NCBI RefSeq assembly: GCF_014205835.1
Contig: NZ_JACHCQ010000004.1
Location: 163,627-227,626, forward strand
Reading direction: 5' to 3'
Length of the DNA stretch: 64,000 nucleotides
DNA from: Pedobacter sp. AK013
GTDB taxonomy: Bacteria > Bacteroidota > Bacteroidia > Sphingobacteriales > Sphingobacteriaceae
The position numbers and the translations under genes are program-made. Shown here one piece after another: positions 37,501 through 45,121 of the stretch. The first letter of the stretch is position 1, and each line of letters starts with the position of its first letter. The notes below the pieces were generated by a model that worked only from the letters and a program-made list of their open reading frames with translations, was not told the DNA's origin and searched no databases.

Positions 37501-37839
37501 CTTGATGTGATTGCCAAGAGTCACTGGAGTGAAGAAAATCGTGATATATATGCATTCTGGCCACGACTGAGCGATAAATTTGTTGCTAATAATAATCAAA
37601 CATCAACCTGGTGGATGCGTAATGGATCATTTTTAAGATTAAAAACGGTAGAGATTGGTTATAATCTTCCAACTAGAATCCAAAACAAACTTGGAATCAA
37701 GGCTACCCGGTTTTATTTAAATGCCAGTAATCCTACCGCATTTAGTTCATTTAGCTTGTGGGATGTCGAAATGGGTGGAAACGGTTTAGGTTACCCAGTA
37801 CAAACGGTATACAATTTAGGTGTGAGTTTAAGTTTTTAA
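34588..37839 (+). CDS. SusC-like TonB-dependent outer-membrane transporter, 1083 aa
   Basis: SusC-type receptor importing a glycan, peptide or other large nutrient across the outer membrane with its SusD partner. A long signal peptide ends near SASAQ (residue 41). A carboxypeptidase-regulatory-like domain follows at about 44-125, then the SusC signature VVGFGTQKKQSVISSI leading into the plug, with LKDATASAVYGARGANGVLL. The 22-strand barrel ends YNLGVSLSF. It lacks an N-terminal STN signalling domain, which agrees with the absence of ECF sigma and anti-sigma genes. First gene of the 34.6-43.7 kb cluster. Confidence 0.95.
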   Translation: MRKIYKKNALISGCLFFRGGVFRTLLSMLLFLGIGFSASAQNEVTVKGVVKDTLGGLPGVNVKVSGTSRGISTDDLGRYTIKVARSGKLLFSLVGYKAQTKAVIDYENSGDGTYVINVVLKPDANSLQDVAVVGFGTQKKQSVISSITSINPKELKGPTSNLTTMLAGRVAGMIAYQRSGEPGADNASFFIRGLGSFGAGKQDPLILIDGVESTQNDMARLQPDDIASFNVLKDATASAVYGARGANGVLLILTKAGQAGETKYFFRAETSLSGNTKNFKFADNVTYMKLANEAALTRSRLAILPYLQTKIDATAAGDNPLLYPNNDWIKELIKDYTFNQRYNMNVTGGGSKASYYISGTYNIDNGVLKVADLNNFNSNIKLRNYSLRSTVNINLTNTTEAIIRVYGQFDDYRGPVGGYDSNGNKINGGQKIFNQALWSNPVMFPAVYPASYQPYSKHPLFGNAISPSGSLYINPYAEMVKGYQDNNSSTLQTQIELKQDLKGVLPGLSARLMSYVIRYSYFDIARNYNPFYYSAVPNPAGGDIMLNLLNSGAPPTYGLTGTEYLNYSEGTKSLNSTFYTEVAVNYNHTFKEKHAVTGMLITNMRNYLAANAGSLQLSLPSRNQGVSGRATYGYDNRYLAEFNFGYNGSERFAANNRFGFFPSFGLGYLISNEKFFKPLSSVLSNVKLRATYGITGNDQIGRTQDRFFYLSEVNMNNGSFGGTFGENNFYYKDGISISRYANPLITWEKSKQLNLGLDMTLFDALSLNIDVYKQNRSNILTDRVYVPSTMGLQAAVKANTNEMESRGVDFSANYNKSFGNGMYLQLRGNFTYATNKILINDEPAYNTNEAYRSRVGLPSTQTFGYIAERLFVDDAEAKNSPVQFAGKPGLDYGGGDIKYRDVNGDGIISEADAVPIGLPQAPEIIYGFGGTFGFKGFDISAFFQGSARSSFFINPQNISPFVFNGGSQNGLLDVIAKSHWSEENRDIYAFWPRLSDKFVANNNQTSTWWMRNGSFLRLKTVEIGYNLPTRIQNKLGIKATRFYLNASNPTAFSSFSLWDVEMGGNGLGYPVQTVYNLGVSLSF

Positions 37840-37859
37840 AGATTGTTAAAGAAAATACA

Positions 37860-39845
37860 ATGAAAAATACCGAAATATTATTTCAAAATAAAAAGAAGCC
37901 TGGTTTAATGGGGTTTGCCACCATTTTAATGCTGAGTTTAGTTTTATTGGGCTCGTGTAAAAAGTATCTGGATATTGTTCCTGATAACGTGGCCACAATA
38001 GACAATGCATTTACCTTAAGAAGTGAGGCAGAAAAGTATTTATTTACCTGTTATTCCTTTTTGCCTAAAGACGGCGAACCATTATATAATATGGGGTTTA
38101 TGGCCGGGGATGAAATCTGGTCAAATATAGAAGAGCGGGAATTTATTTCTTATGGTTGGCGTATAGCCAGAGGTAGCCAGAATGCCGACAATCCATTAAT
38201 GGATGCATGGAATGGACGTTATCAGGGAGGGGGAAATGGTGATAACTTTGGTTTATACAAAGCGATCAGAACTTGCAATATTTTCTTGGATAATGTACAG
38301 GATCAAACCAAAGTTCCGGATCTTAAATTGGATGAAAGACAGCGCTGGATAGCAGAAGTAAAATTTTTAAAAGCATATTATAACTTTTTGCTGCTTCGTA
38401 TGTATGGCCCGATTCCAATCGTAGATAAAAATCTGAATCTTGATGCATCTGTTGAGGAAGTAAGAGTTAAAAGGATGCCTTTTGATGATTGTGTAAACTA
38501 TGTAAATAATTTGTTGGATGAAGCGATAACCAACTTACCCATGATTATTACCGATAGGACCAATGAGCTGGGGCGTATTACAAAACCGATCGCACTTGCA
38601 ATTAAGGCTAGATTACTCCTCACGGCTGCAAGTCCTTTATTTAACGGAAATACAGATTATGCAGGCTTCAGGGATAAAGATGGGGTTGCCCTTTTTAATA
38701 CTACATACGATGCTACTAAATGGATAAAGGCTAAGGATGCGGCAAAAGCTGCGGTAGATGCAGCCGAAGGTGCAGGATTTAAATTATATCAATTTCCTGG
38801 GTCACAGTTTAAATTATCTGACAGTACATTGAGGCAGCTTACCATCAGAGGAGCTTTGACGGAGAGAGTTGCTCAAAATTCTGAGCATGTTTGGGCTAAC
38901 CCAAATAGTTTATCATCATTTATGCAACAGGTAGCTATGCCACGTTTAATGAAAGGTTCAGATCCGATCCCGGTAGGAGCAGCCAGACAACAATTAGCTC
39001 CTCCTATTAAAATTGCAGAAATGTTCTATACCCAGAACGGGGTGCCTATCAATGAAGATAAAACACTCGATTTCAGTAATCGCTATACCATTAGGAAAGC
39101 GGTAAAAGCAGAGCGTTTTTACATCAAAGAGGGGTATAACACTGCAAGGTTAAATTTTGACAGAGAGCCACGTTTTTATGCCGATTTAGCATTTGACGGC
39201 GCTACCTGGTACAAATATGACAGCCCTTCAGGCTCTGATGAAAATACCTATACGGTTGAAGCCAAATCTACGCAATTGGCCGGTGCAAATAACTTTGGCT
39301 GGTATAACGAAACCGGTTATTTTGTTAAGAAAGTGGTAGATTGGAATATGTCGCAAAGCAACAGCGGGGCAACATATAGAACTTATGCATGGCCGGAGGT
39401 CCGCTTAGCAGATTTATATCTGATGTATGCGGAAGCACTAAATGAGACTTTATCAAGCCCTTCTTCAGATGTGTATAATTATATTAATAAAATCAGAACC
39501 AGGGCAGGTTTACAAGGTGTAGAAACATCATGGACGAACTATTCAACCAATCCATCAAAATATACCACTAAAGATGGTATGCGCCAGATTATTCAACAGG
39601 AGCGTTTAATTGAAATGGCTTTTGAAGGTAGCCGCTATTGGGATATCAGAAGGTGGAAACGTGCAGCCGAAATGTTTAACCAGCCCATTACGGCATGGAG
39701 TGTAAACCAGCCTGACGAGCAGTCTTATTATCGTGTGAGAACGGTATTAAGCCAGAATTTTATAGCACCGCGTGATTATTTGTGGCCAATTAGAACTTAT
39801 GATTTGACAGTTAACCCTAATCTGGTACAAAACCCTGGATGGTAA
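37860..39845 (+). CDS. SusD/RagB-like nutrient-binding lipoprotein, 661 aa
   Basis: Surface lipoprotein that forms the lid on the SusC-like transporter. The lipobox is LLGSC, followed by KKYLDIVPDN as in the family. TPR-like helical segments (KFLKAYYNFLLLRMYGPIPIV) and the C-terminal RagB signature RLIEMAFEGSRYWDIRRW are present. The ATG at 37860 lies 20 bp after the SusC stop. A longer in-frame ORF reaches back to 37758, overlapping the susC-like gene, but its N-terminus would not be a signal peptide. Confidence 0.93.
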   Translation: MKNTEILFQNKKKPGLMGFATILMLSLVLLGSCKKYLDIVPDNVATIDNAFTLRSEAEKYLFTCYSFLPKDGEPLYNMGFMAGDEIWSNIEEREFISYGWRIARGSQNADNPLMDAWNGRYQGGGNGDNFGLYKAIRTCNIFLDNVQDQTKVPDLKLDERQRWIAEVKFLKAYYNFLLLRMYGPIPIVDKNLNLDASVEEVRVKRMPFDDCVNYVNNLLDEAITNLPMIITDRTNELGRITKPIALAIKARLLLTAASPLFNGNTDYAGFRDKDGVALFNTTYDATKWIKAKDAAKAAVDAAEGAGFKLYQFPGSQFKLSDSTLRQLTIRGALTERVAQNSEHVWANPNSLSSFMQQVAMPRLMKGSDPIPVGAARQQLAPPIKIAEMFYTQNGVPINEDKTLDFSNRYTIRKAVKAERFYIKEGYNTARLNFDREPRFYADLAFDGATWYKYDSPSGSDENTYTVEAKSTQLAGANNFGWYNETGYFVKKVVDWNMSQSNSGATYRTYAWPEVRLADLYLMYAEALNETLSSPSSDVYNYINKIRTRAGLQGVETSWTNYSTNPSKYTTKDGMRQIIQQERLIEMAFEGSRYWDIRRWKRAAEMFNQPITAWSVNQPDEQSYYRVRTVLSQNFIAPRDYLWPIRTYDLTVNPNLVQNPGW

Positions 39846-39870
39846 AATTATCATTAATCAATAGAAAAAT

Positions 39871-41070
39871 ATGAAAAAGATTAATAAACTATTTTTTTTG
39901 GTGCTATCGATGGTGGTAGTATCATTTATAGGATGTAAGCAGGATGCACTTATACCATTCGAGAAGAATGAAACGCCACCAGGGCAGGTTTCTAACATTT
40001 TAGTAGAGAACGGTCCGGCAAATGCAAAAATTAGCTATACCTTGCCTATTGATAAGGATTTACTTTATGTTAAAGCGGTATATAAATTGGCAAATGGTAC
40101 GGTGGCTGAAGTTAAAGCATCTTATTATAGCAACAGCCTATTGGTAGAAGGCTTTGGCGATATCAATGAGCATGAAGTTATGATTTATGCTGTAAACAGA
40201 AGTGAGGTCGCTTCAGCACCAACAATTGTCAAAATAAAACCTTTGGAAAACCCAATCAGGGGTGTGTTCAGAAACCTAAAAGTGATACCTGATTTTGCAG
40301 GGATTAACTTTACATCAAGCAATCCGGCCAAAGCCGATTTATCCATTGAAGTAATGATCATGAAAAATGGTAAATATGAATCGCTGGGTAAAAACATATA
40401 CACTTCTGCGGCAGATATTAACCAGTCAATCCGTGGTTTGGATACACTTACCAGTAAATTTGCCATTACTATTCGCGACAGGTGGTTAAATTATAGCGAT
40501 ACCTTATATACTACCTTAAAGCCGCTGTATGAAACAGCGCTTTCTAAATCACTGTATAAGGCCTTAAAACTTCCAACAGATGCAGTACAGACTTACACTT
40601 CAACTGCATTAGAGAATATGTGGGATAATAATTTTATTGATTGGCCAAGGTGTTCACTTACAGATGTAACACAGATAACACCACAATGGGTAACTTTCGA
40701 TATCGGAAAACCTGCTGTTTTAAGCAGAATTGTAGTGTGGAACTATCCGGAATATCTGAATGCCGGAAGGATGTATTATTATGGTGGAAATTTAAAGGAT
40801 TTTGAGATTTGGGCATCGGATAACCCTCCTGCAGATGGTAGCTTTAATAATTGGGTAATGATTGGATCGTATAAATCTACAAAACCATCAGGTAGTGCTT
40901 ATGGTGTTCAAACATCAGAAGATTATGCCTTTGCCAATGCCGGTATCAGTTATACTTTTGGAGCTGTTGCTAAAAAATTCCGTTATCTGCGTATTAAATC
41001 TAATAAAAACTGGCAGGGTACAACTTTTCAATCCATTTCTGAGATTCAATGTTATGGAGATCCGCGATAG
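39871..41070 (+). CDS. Lipoprotein with DUF4959/DUF5000-type domains, 399 aa
   Basis: Lipobox SFIGC gives a secreted lipoprotein. The N-terminal part is like DUF4959 (PPGQVSNILVENGPANAKIS), the middle (RGVFRNLKVIPDFAGINFTSSN) like DUF5126, and the C-terminal third like the DUF5000 discoidin-type sheet with WVTFDIGKPAVLSRIVVWN and RYLRIKSNKNW. Such proteins follow SusC/SusD pairs in Bacteroidota and probably bind the same ligand at the cell surface. It lies 25 bp after the SusD gene. Confidence 0.8.
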   Translation: MKKINKLFFLVLSMVVVSFIGCKQDALIPFEKNETPPGQVSNILVENGPANAKISYTLPIDKDLLYVKAVYKLANGTVAEVKASYYSNSLLVEGFGDINEHEVMIYAVNRSEVASAPTIVKIKPLENPIRGVFRNLKVIPDFAGINFTSSNPAKADLSIEVMIMKNGKYESLGKNIYTSAADINQSIRGLDTLTSKFAITIRDRWLNYSDTLYTTLKPLYETALSKSLYKALKLPTDAVQTYTSTALENMWDNNFIDWPRCSLTDVTQITPQWVTFDIGKPAVLSRIVVWNYPEYLNAGRMYYYGGNLKDFEIWASDNPPADGSFNNWVMIGSYKSTKPSGSAYGVQTSEDYAFANAGISYTFGAVAKKFRYLRIKSNKNWQGTTFQSISEIQCYGDPR

Positions 41071-41100
41071 CGATTTAAGTTTCATTTAAAAATTATAAAG

Positions 41101-42312
41101 ATGAATAATTATAAATCAAAAAAATATAAAAAGTTAACTGTTTTTGCCTTGCTTATATTGGTTGCAGGCATTTACAGTGCCTGTACCAAACAGGATGACT
41201 TTAAGAAATTTGTAGCAGGTGGTGAAATTTCTTACACAGGTAAGCTGGATTCTGTGAAAATGTATTCTGGTGATTCGAGAGTAGTGTTAAAAGGACTTTT
41301 TCTGGCAGATCCTAAAGTTGTAAGTTGTAAAATATTTTGGAACAACAAAAAAGATTCGATAGTAATCCCGGTTGTGAAAAAAAATATTGTAGATACGCTT
41401 AATTACTCTATACCCATTAGTGCGGAAGGTTTGCAGAATTTTACCATATACACTTATGATAAAGCGGGTAATAAATCTATTCCAGTTTATGCCAATGCCA
41501 GATCTTATGGAGATCGTTATAAAGCTTCATTAAGTAACCGCGGTATTTCCACAGCGGTTAAAGGAACAGATGGCAACGCAACCATCCAGTGGTTAGGTAT
41601 GGATAAATTAACTGGCGTTTTTACAACTGAGCTTCAGTATACAAATTCAAGCAATACGCTGGTTACGGTTAGAACACCAATTGATTCTACCAAAACAATT
41701 CTTAAAAATTACAAGAGTGGTTCAACATTTAAGTACCGCACATTGTTTCTGCCAGATACAAATTGCGTAGATACTTTCAGAGTAGCTTATTCTGCCAATC
41801 TCGCTGTAGATGAAGATATGACCAGCTTATTGTCGAATACCGGCCCATTTGTAAGAGCTGCTTATGATGGATCAAGATGGGGGACATTAGCCGGATGGAC
41901 CACCAGTGCAGGTGCCAAAAATATCAACAATAATCAATACGGTGGATATGAGTTAAGAAGTGGCGTTGGTGTATTGTCTTTCGAATCCGGCTGGGGAATC
42001 AATACACCTGTTACCAATGGTCTTATTTATCAAACCATCACATTGCCCGCAGGCAAATATACTTTTAGGTTATCCGGTATTGATCAGAATAGTGGAGGGT
42101 CAAGGTATATTGCTGTTGCTGCAGGTAATACCTTACCTAATGTAACTGATATTCCGGCTGCAGCTATTGCTTATGCTAATATCGCTGATGGTGAATTGAA
42201 TTTTTCACTTACGCAACAAACTACTGTATCAATAGGTTTCGCTGTATCGATAGATAATTCTGGCCAATATATAAAAGTTAAAAGCGTCAAATTATTGAAG
42301 TGGGCTAAATAA
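41101..42312 (+). CDS. Lipoprotein with DUF4998/DUF5013-type domains, 403 aa
   Basis: Lipobox YSAC. The N-terminal half resembles DUF4998 (GGEISYTGKLDSVKMYSGDSR) and the C-terminal half DUF5013 (TWTTSAG-type opening, then ...QTITLPAGKYTFRLSG), both beta-sandwich modules of SusC/D clusters with likely carbohydrate-binding function. It lies 30 bp after the preceding gene and is followed by a hairpin terminator at 42319-42350. Confidence 0.78.
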   Translation: MNNYKSKKYKKLTVFALLILVAGIYSACTKQDDFKKFVAGGEISYTGKLDSVKMYSGDSRVVLKGLFLADPKVVSCKIFWNNKKDSIVIPVVKKNIVDTLNYSIPISAEGLQNFTIYTYDKAGNKSIPVYANARSYGDRYKASLSNRGISTAVKGTDGNATIQWLGMDKLTGVFTTELQYTNSSNTLVTVRTPIDSTKTILKNYKSGSTFKYRTLFLPDTNCVDTFRVAYSANLAVDEDMTSLLSNTGPFVRAAYDGSRWGTLAGWTTSAGAKNINNNQYGGYELRSGVGVLSFESGWGINTPVTNGLIYQTITLPAGKYTFRLSGIDQNSGGSRYIAVAAGNTLPNVTDIPAAAIAYANIADGELNFSLTQQTTVSIGFAVSIDNSGQYIKVKSVKLLKWAK

Positions 42313-42318
42313 TTTTAT

Positions 42319-42350
42319 CACCCTAAGCTTAATTGCTTAGGGTGTTTTTA
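42319..42350 (+). terminator. Terminator inside the SusC/D cluster
   Basis: CACCCTAAGC (42319-42328) pairs perfectly with GCTTAGGGTG (42335-42344), followed by TTTTTA. It separates the four upstream genes from the HExxH lipoprotein gene, which then needs read-through or its own promoter. Confidence 0.8.
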
Positions 42351-42444
42351 TTCAGAATTTCTTTAGCAAACATAGAAACAAGCCTTTAATTCTTGATTCT
42401 GACCTGCTATTGCCTAAATTTTTTTCTCACTAAATAACGACTAA

Positions 42445-43683
42445 ATGAAAACTCAATCAAGAAAATATTTTATTGCAGCATGTTTTATTATTGCCCTATC
42501 TGTTGGGTGTAAAAAAACTGAAAAAGTAACAGAAACCACAACTACTAAGACGGAGGTAACCGGTTCTGTCGCTACGTTAACCACTACCGAATTTACTTCC
42601 ATTACAACAACCGGAGCGATAAGTGGAGGAACCATTACCAATAAGGGAAGTTTTGCTGTTACTGACCAGGGGATTTGCTGGAGTACCTCACCAAAACCCA
42701 CTATAGAAAGTAAGAAGGTTGGTGTTATTAGCATTAATGGGGCAGGTGTTTTTACCAGTCAGCTTACAGGTTTAACTGCCTCTACTAAATATTATGTCAG
42801 AGCCTTCGCCATTAATAAAGCAGGAGTTGCTTACGGTAATGAAATCGAACTCACCACAGCCAGTATAGCCAGCTCAACATTTGGTTTTTCGCCTATGTAT
42901 ATTATAGGCTCAACGGTAGCAGCAGCAGATATTGAAGTGCTAACAGATGGTGGAGATGCCATTACAGAACGGGGCATTGTTTATGCTTCCTTACCCAATC
43001 CTACCATCAGCAACAGCAAAGTGAAGCATAATAATGCCGGACTTGGTAAGTTTAGAGTGAGTTTAAAAGACCTTACGCCAAAAACCACCTATTATATCAG
43101 GGCTTATGCCATTAATGCAAAAGGCGTGAGTTATAGTAATGAAGTTACCTTTAAAACCATTGCAAAAGGTAATTTCACCTACACCTTTAACAAATCTCAG
43201 AATCCTGGAGCAGAAGAGCTTGCAGCATATGGCAGGTTACAGGTGGCTATTGATAGTGCACTTTGGTATTTTAATAATTATACCTCTGTTACGAAACACG
43301 TGTATTTAAATTATGTTGATGGTGTACCAACAGCTGATGCCAACAATCAAGGCTGGATGCGGTTTGGAACCAATTCTTCCTATCAAAACCTCAGAACAAT
43401 GCTTCATGAAGGTTCGCACACTTTAGGTACCGGAACTTCTTCGTGGTGGTGGAATACACTTGTAAATGGTAAACTGCAGGCACCAAGCGTAACAGCAATA
43501 TTGAGGCTGATCACAAATGACAATACAGCCCAACTTAGTGGTGATAGCCAACATTACTGGCCTTATGGCCTTAATCAGAATTCAGAGGTTACTTCAAGCT
43601 GGGATTTTGCCTATACCTGCTTAATTATTGAAGCCATGCGCAAAGATGGTTTAACAGAATTCAGCGGACCCTATACCCCATAA
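42445..43683 (+). CDS. Lipoprotein with two beta-sandwich repeats and an HExxH domain, 412 aa
   Basis: The lipobox LSVGC is followed by a Thr-rich linker. Two repeats (about residues 45-135 and 145-235) share GxITxxGxxxSxxPxPT and the ending KYYVRAFAINKAGVAYGNEI / TYYIRAYAINAKGVSYSNEV, as in secreted Bacteroidota fibronectin-III-like modules. The C-terminal domain carries His321-Glu322-Gly-Ser-His325, a zinc HExxH motif, in MLHEGSHTLGTGTSSWWW, and a possible third ligand His370 in SQHYWPYGLN. A metallopeptidase-like role is inferred; I know no characterised homologue. It is the only candidate enzyme in the cluster. Confidence 0.65.
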   Translation: MKTQSRKYFIAACFIIALSVGCKKTEKVTETTTTKTEVTGSVATLTTTEFTSITTTGAISGGTITNKGSFAVTDQGICWSTSPKPTIESKKVGVISINGAGVFTSQLTGLTASTKYYVRAFAINKAGVAYGNEIELTTASIASSTFGFSPMYIIGSTVAAADIEVLTDGGDAITERGIVYASLPNPTISNSKVKHNNAGLGKFRVSLKDLTPKTTYYIRAYAINAKGVSYSNEVTFKTIAKGNFTYTFNKSQNPGAEELAAYGRLQVAIDSALWYFNNYTSVTKHVYLNYVDGVPTADANNQGWMRFGTNSSYQNLRTMLHEGSHTLGTGTSSWWWNTLVNGKLQAPSVTAILRLITNDNTAQLSGDSQHYWPYGLNQNSEVTSSWDFAYTCLIIEAMRKDGLTEFSGPYTP

Positions 43684-44081
43684 TAATTAGATCTGATGTA
43701 ATAGCATCAGCCATTTTCATTAGTACAATGAAAAATTAATATTCATTTTAAAGCTGCCTGATTTTTAGATTTTCCCGGTTGTAAATAACAGCCAAGGAAA
43801 TCTAAAACTCGTAAACCATCAATCCTAATCTTTTTTTAATGTGATTTATAGGTGGTGCTGTAAAGAAAATAGATGATTTTTTCTTAGTGCCCAAAATAAA
43901 TGCAAAAAAATATGCTTGTTATTTTTTAGATAGTTGGCCTATGAAGGTGAATAATAGGTTTGTTAATGGTTTTTAGTTGAGTTTAAGTGATTGAGGTTAT
44001 GTTTTGTTTAATTTTTTTAAGAATAGTCAGATAATTGGCGTATTTTATCGGGAAATATAAAAATTAGCGTTAATTATCCCT
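43684..44081. other. AT-rich spacer
   Basis: A small hairpin CTGATGTAATAGCATCAG at 43693-43710 may end the upstream transcript. The remainder is AT-rich and featureless; I see no gene. Confidence 0.45.
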
Positions 44082-44576
44082 ATGAAATTCGAGAATGAAA
44101 TTTTAAAACCCATTTTTTATTTAATTTATACAAGCGTAGAGAGCGACCTATTTAATAAAGATGAACTTAAAGTGTTGCTTAATCAGTGTAAGGATTTTAA
44201 TAACCGAAATAATATTACCGGGATATTATTGTATGTAAGAGGTCAGCAAATTACAAAGAGTAAAGGGAGGTTTATGCAATTGCTTGAAGGAGATGAACGG
44301 ATCATCCGCAGACTTTTTAAAAAAATTGTAAATGACGAACGCCATGAATCAGTTGCTTTACTCCAAATTGGCAAATATGACCGACGCTGCTTTACAGATT
44401 GGAGTGTGGGGTTTGAACAGGCCGCAGAAGAACTTTATCAATCATTATCAGGCCATTTCGATTTAAATGATTTAGTTTCACGATGTAATAAACTTGGTGC
44501 CACTGATGTTCCGTTGCAGTTTTTGCAGAAGTTATCCTCAAACAATAAAGCGCAATTTGCTGAAACGTTTTTATAG
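44082..44576 (+). CDS. BLUF-domain blue-light sensor protein, 164 aa
   Basis: FAD-binding blue-light receptor domain. The residues that hold and switch the flavin are present: Tyr16 in LIYTS, Asn40 in DFNNRNNITG and Gln66 in FMQLLEG. Between Asn40 and Gln66 there are about 8 more residues (RGQQITKSKG) than usual. The C-terminal signature DWSVGFEQ keeps the Trp but has Val at the place of the common Met. A short helical tail (about 45 aa) follows; there is no effector domain such as EAL, so it must act through a partner. Confidence 0.85.
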   Translation: MKFENEILKPIFYLIYTSVESDLFNKDELKVLLNQCKDFNNRNNITGILLYVRGQQITKSKGRFMQLLEGDERIIRRLFKKIVNDERHESVALLQIGKYDRRCFTDWSVGFEQAAEELYQSLSGHFDLNDLVSRCNKLGATDVPLQFLQKLSSNNKAQFAETFL

Positions 44577-45121
44577 CCCAACTGTTAAAGCCCCTTACCT
44601 AAGGGTATACCTATTCTTTTTCTTTATGATAAATGAATTACAATAAACTACTATGTTAAAAAACAAAAACAACCTAATTACAGTTAACTTCGTATTAAGG
44701 TTATTATAGGTAGGGTCGATTGAATTCGTTTGTTGATTTTTATCTAATGAAATTGTTAAATGATGTCACGTTGTTTTTGTTTTTCTGTCAAAACTTGTAA
44801 ATTGCCTTAGTAAAAAGATACATATTGTCAGTTTTTGACGGCGAAAAAATCCTTACAATAAACCGACAATGTAATATCTGTAATCGGATGTTTTTGGCAA
44901 ATGTCCCTTTAAAACCTATAGAACACTTATTACGTAGATAGATATAAATAAAATAATATTTGTCGAAGCGATAGTCTTACATTGAATTTTGGGTTCTCAG
45001 GCATTCGAAAGCCTCTTTATCCACCCATATGGCGCAATTGTTGATAAAATAAAGAAAACAGTACGTTCGTTTTTATAAAGTTATTTTATAGTTTAGGGAC
45101 GTAGCTGTTAAGAAAGGTATT
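44577..45121. other. Control region upstream of clpC
   Basis: Holds a small stem CCCTTACCTAAGGG near 44593-44606 and AT-rich DNA. Words TTGTCAGTTTTTGACGG (44825-44841) form an imperfect symmetric site. I see no gene and no exact TAnnTTTG element in the last 150 bp. Confidence 0.4.

Noticed and set aside
37758..37859. Upstream extension of the SusD-like protein
   Set aside because: It would overlap the SusC-like gene and lacks a signal peptide; ATG 37860 gives a correct lipoprotein signal.
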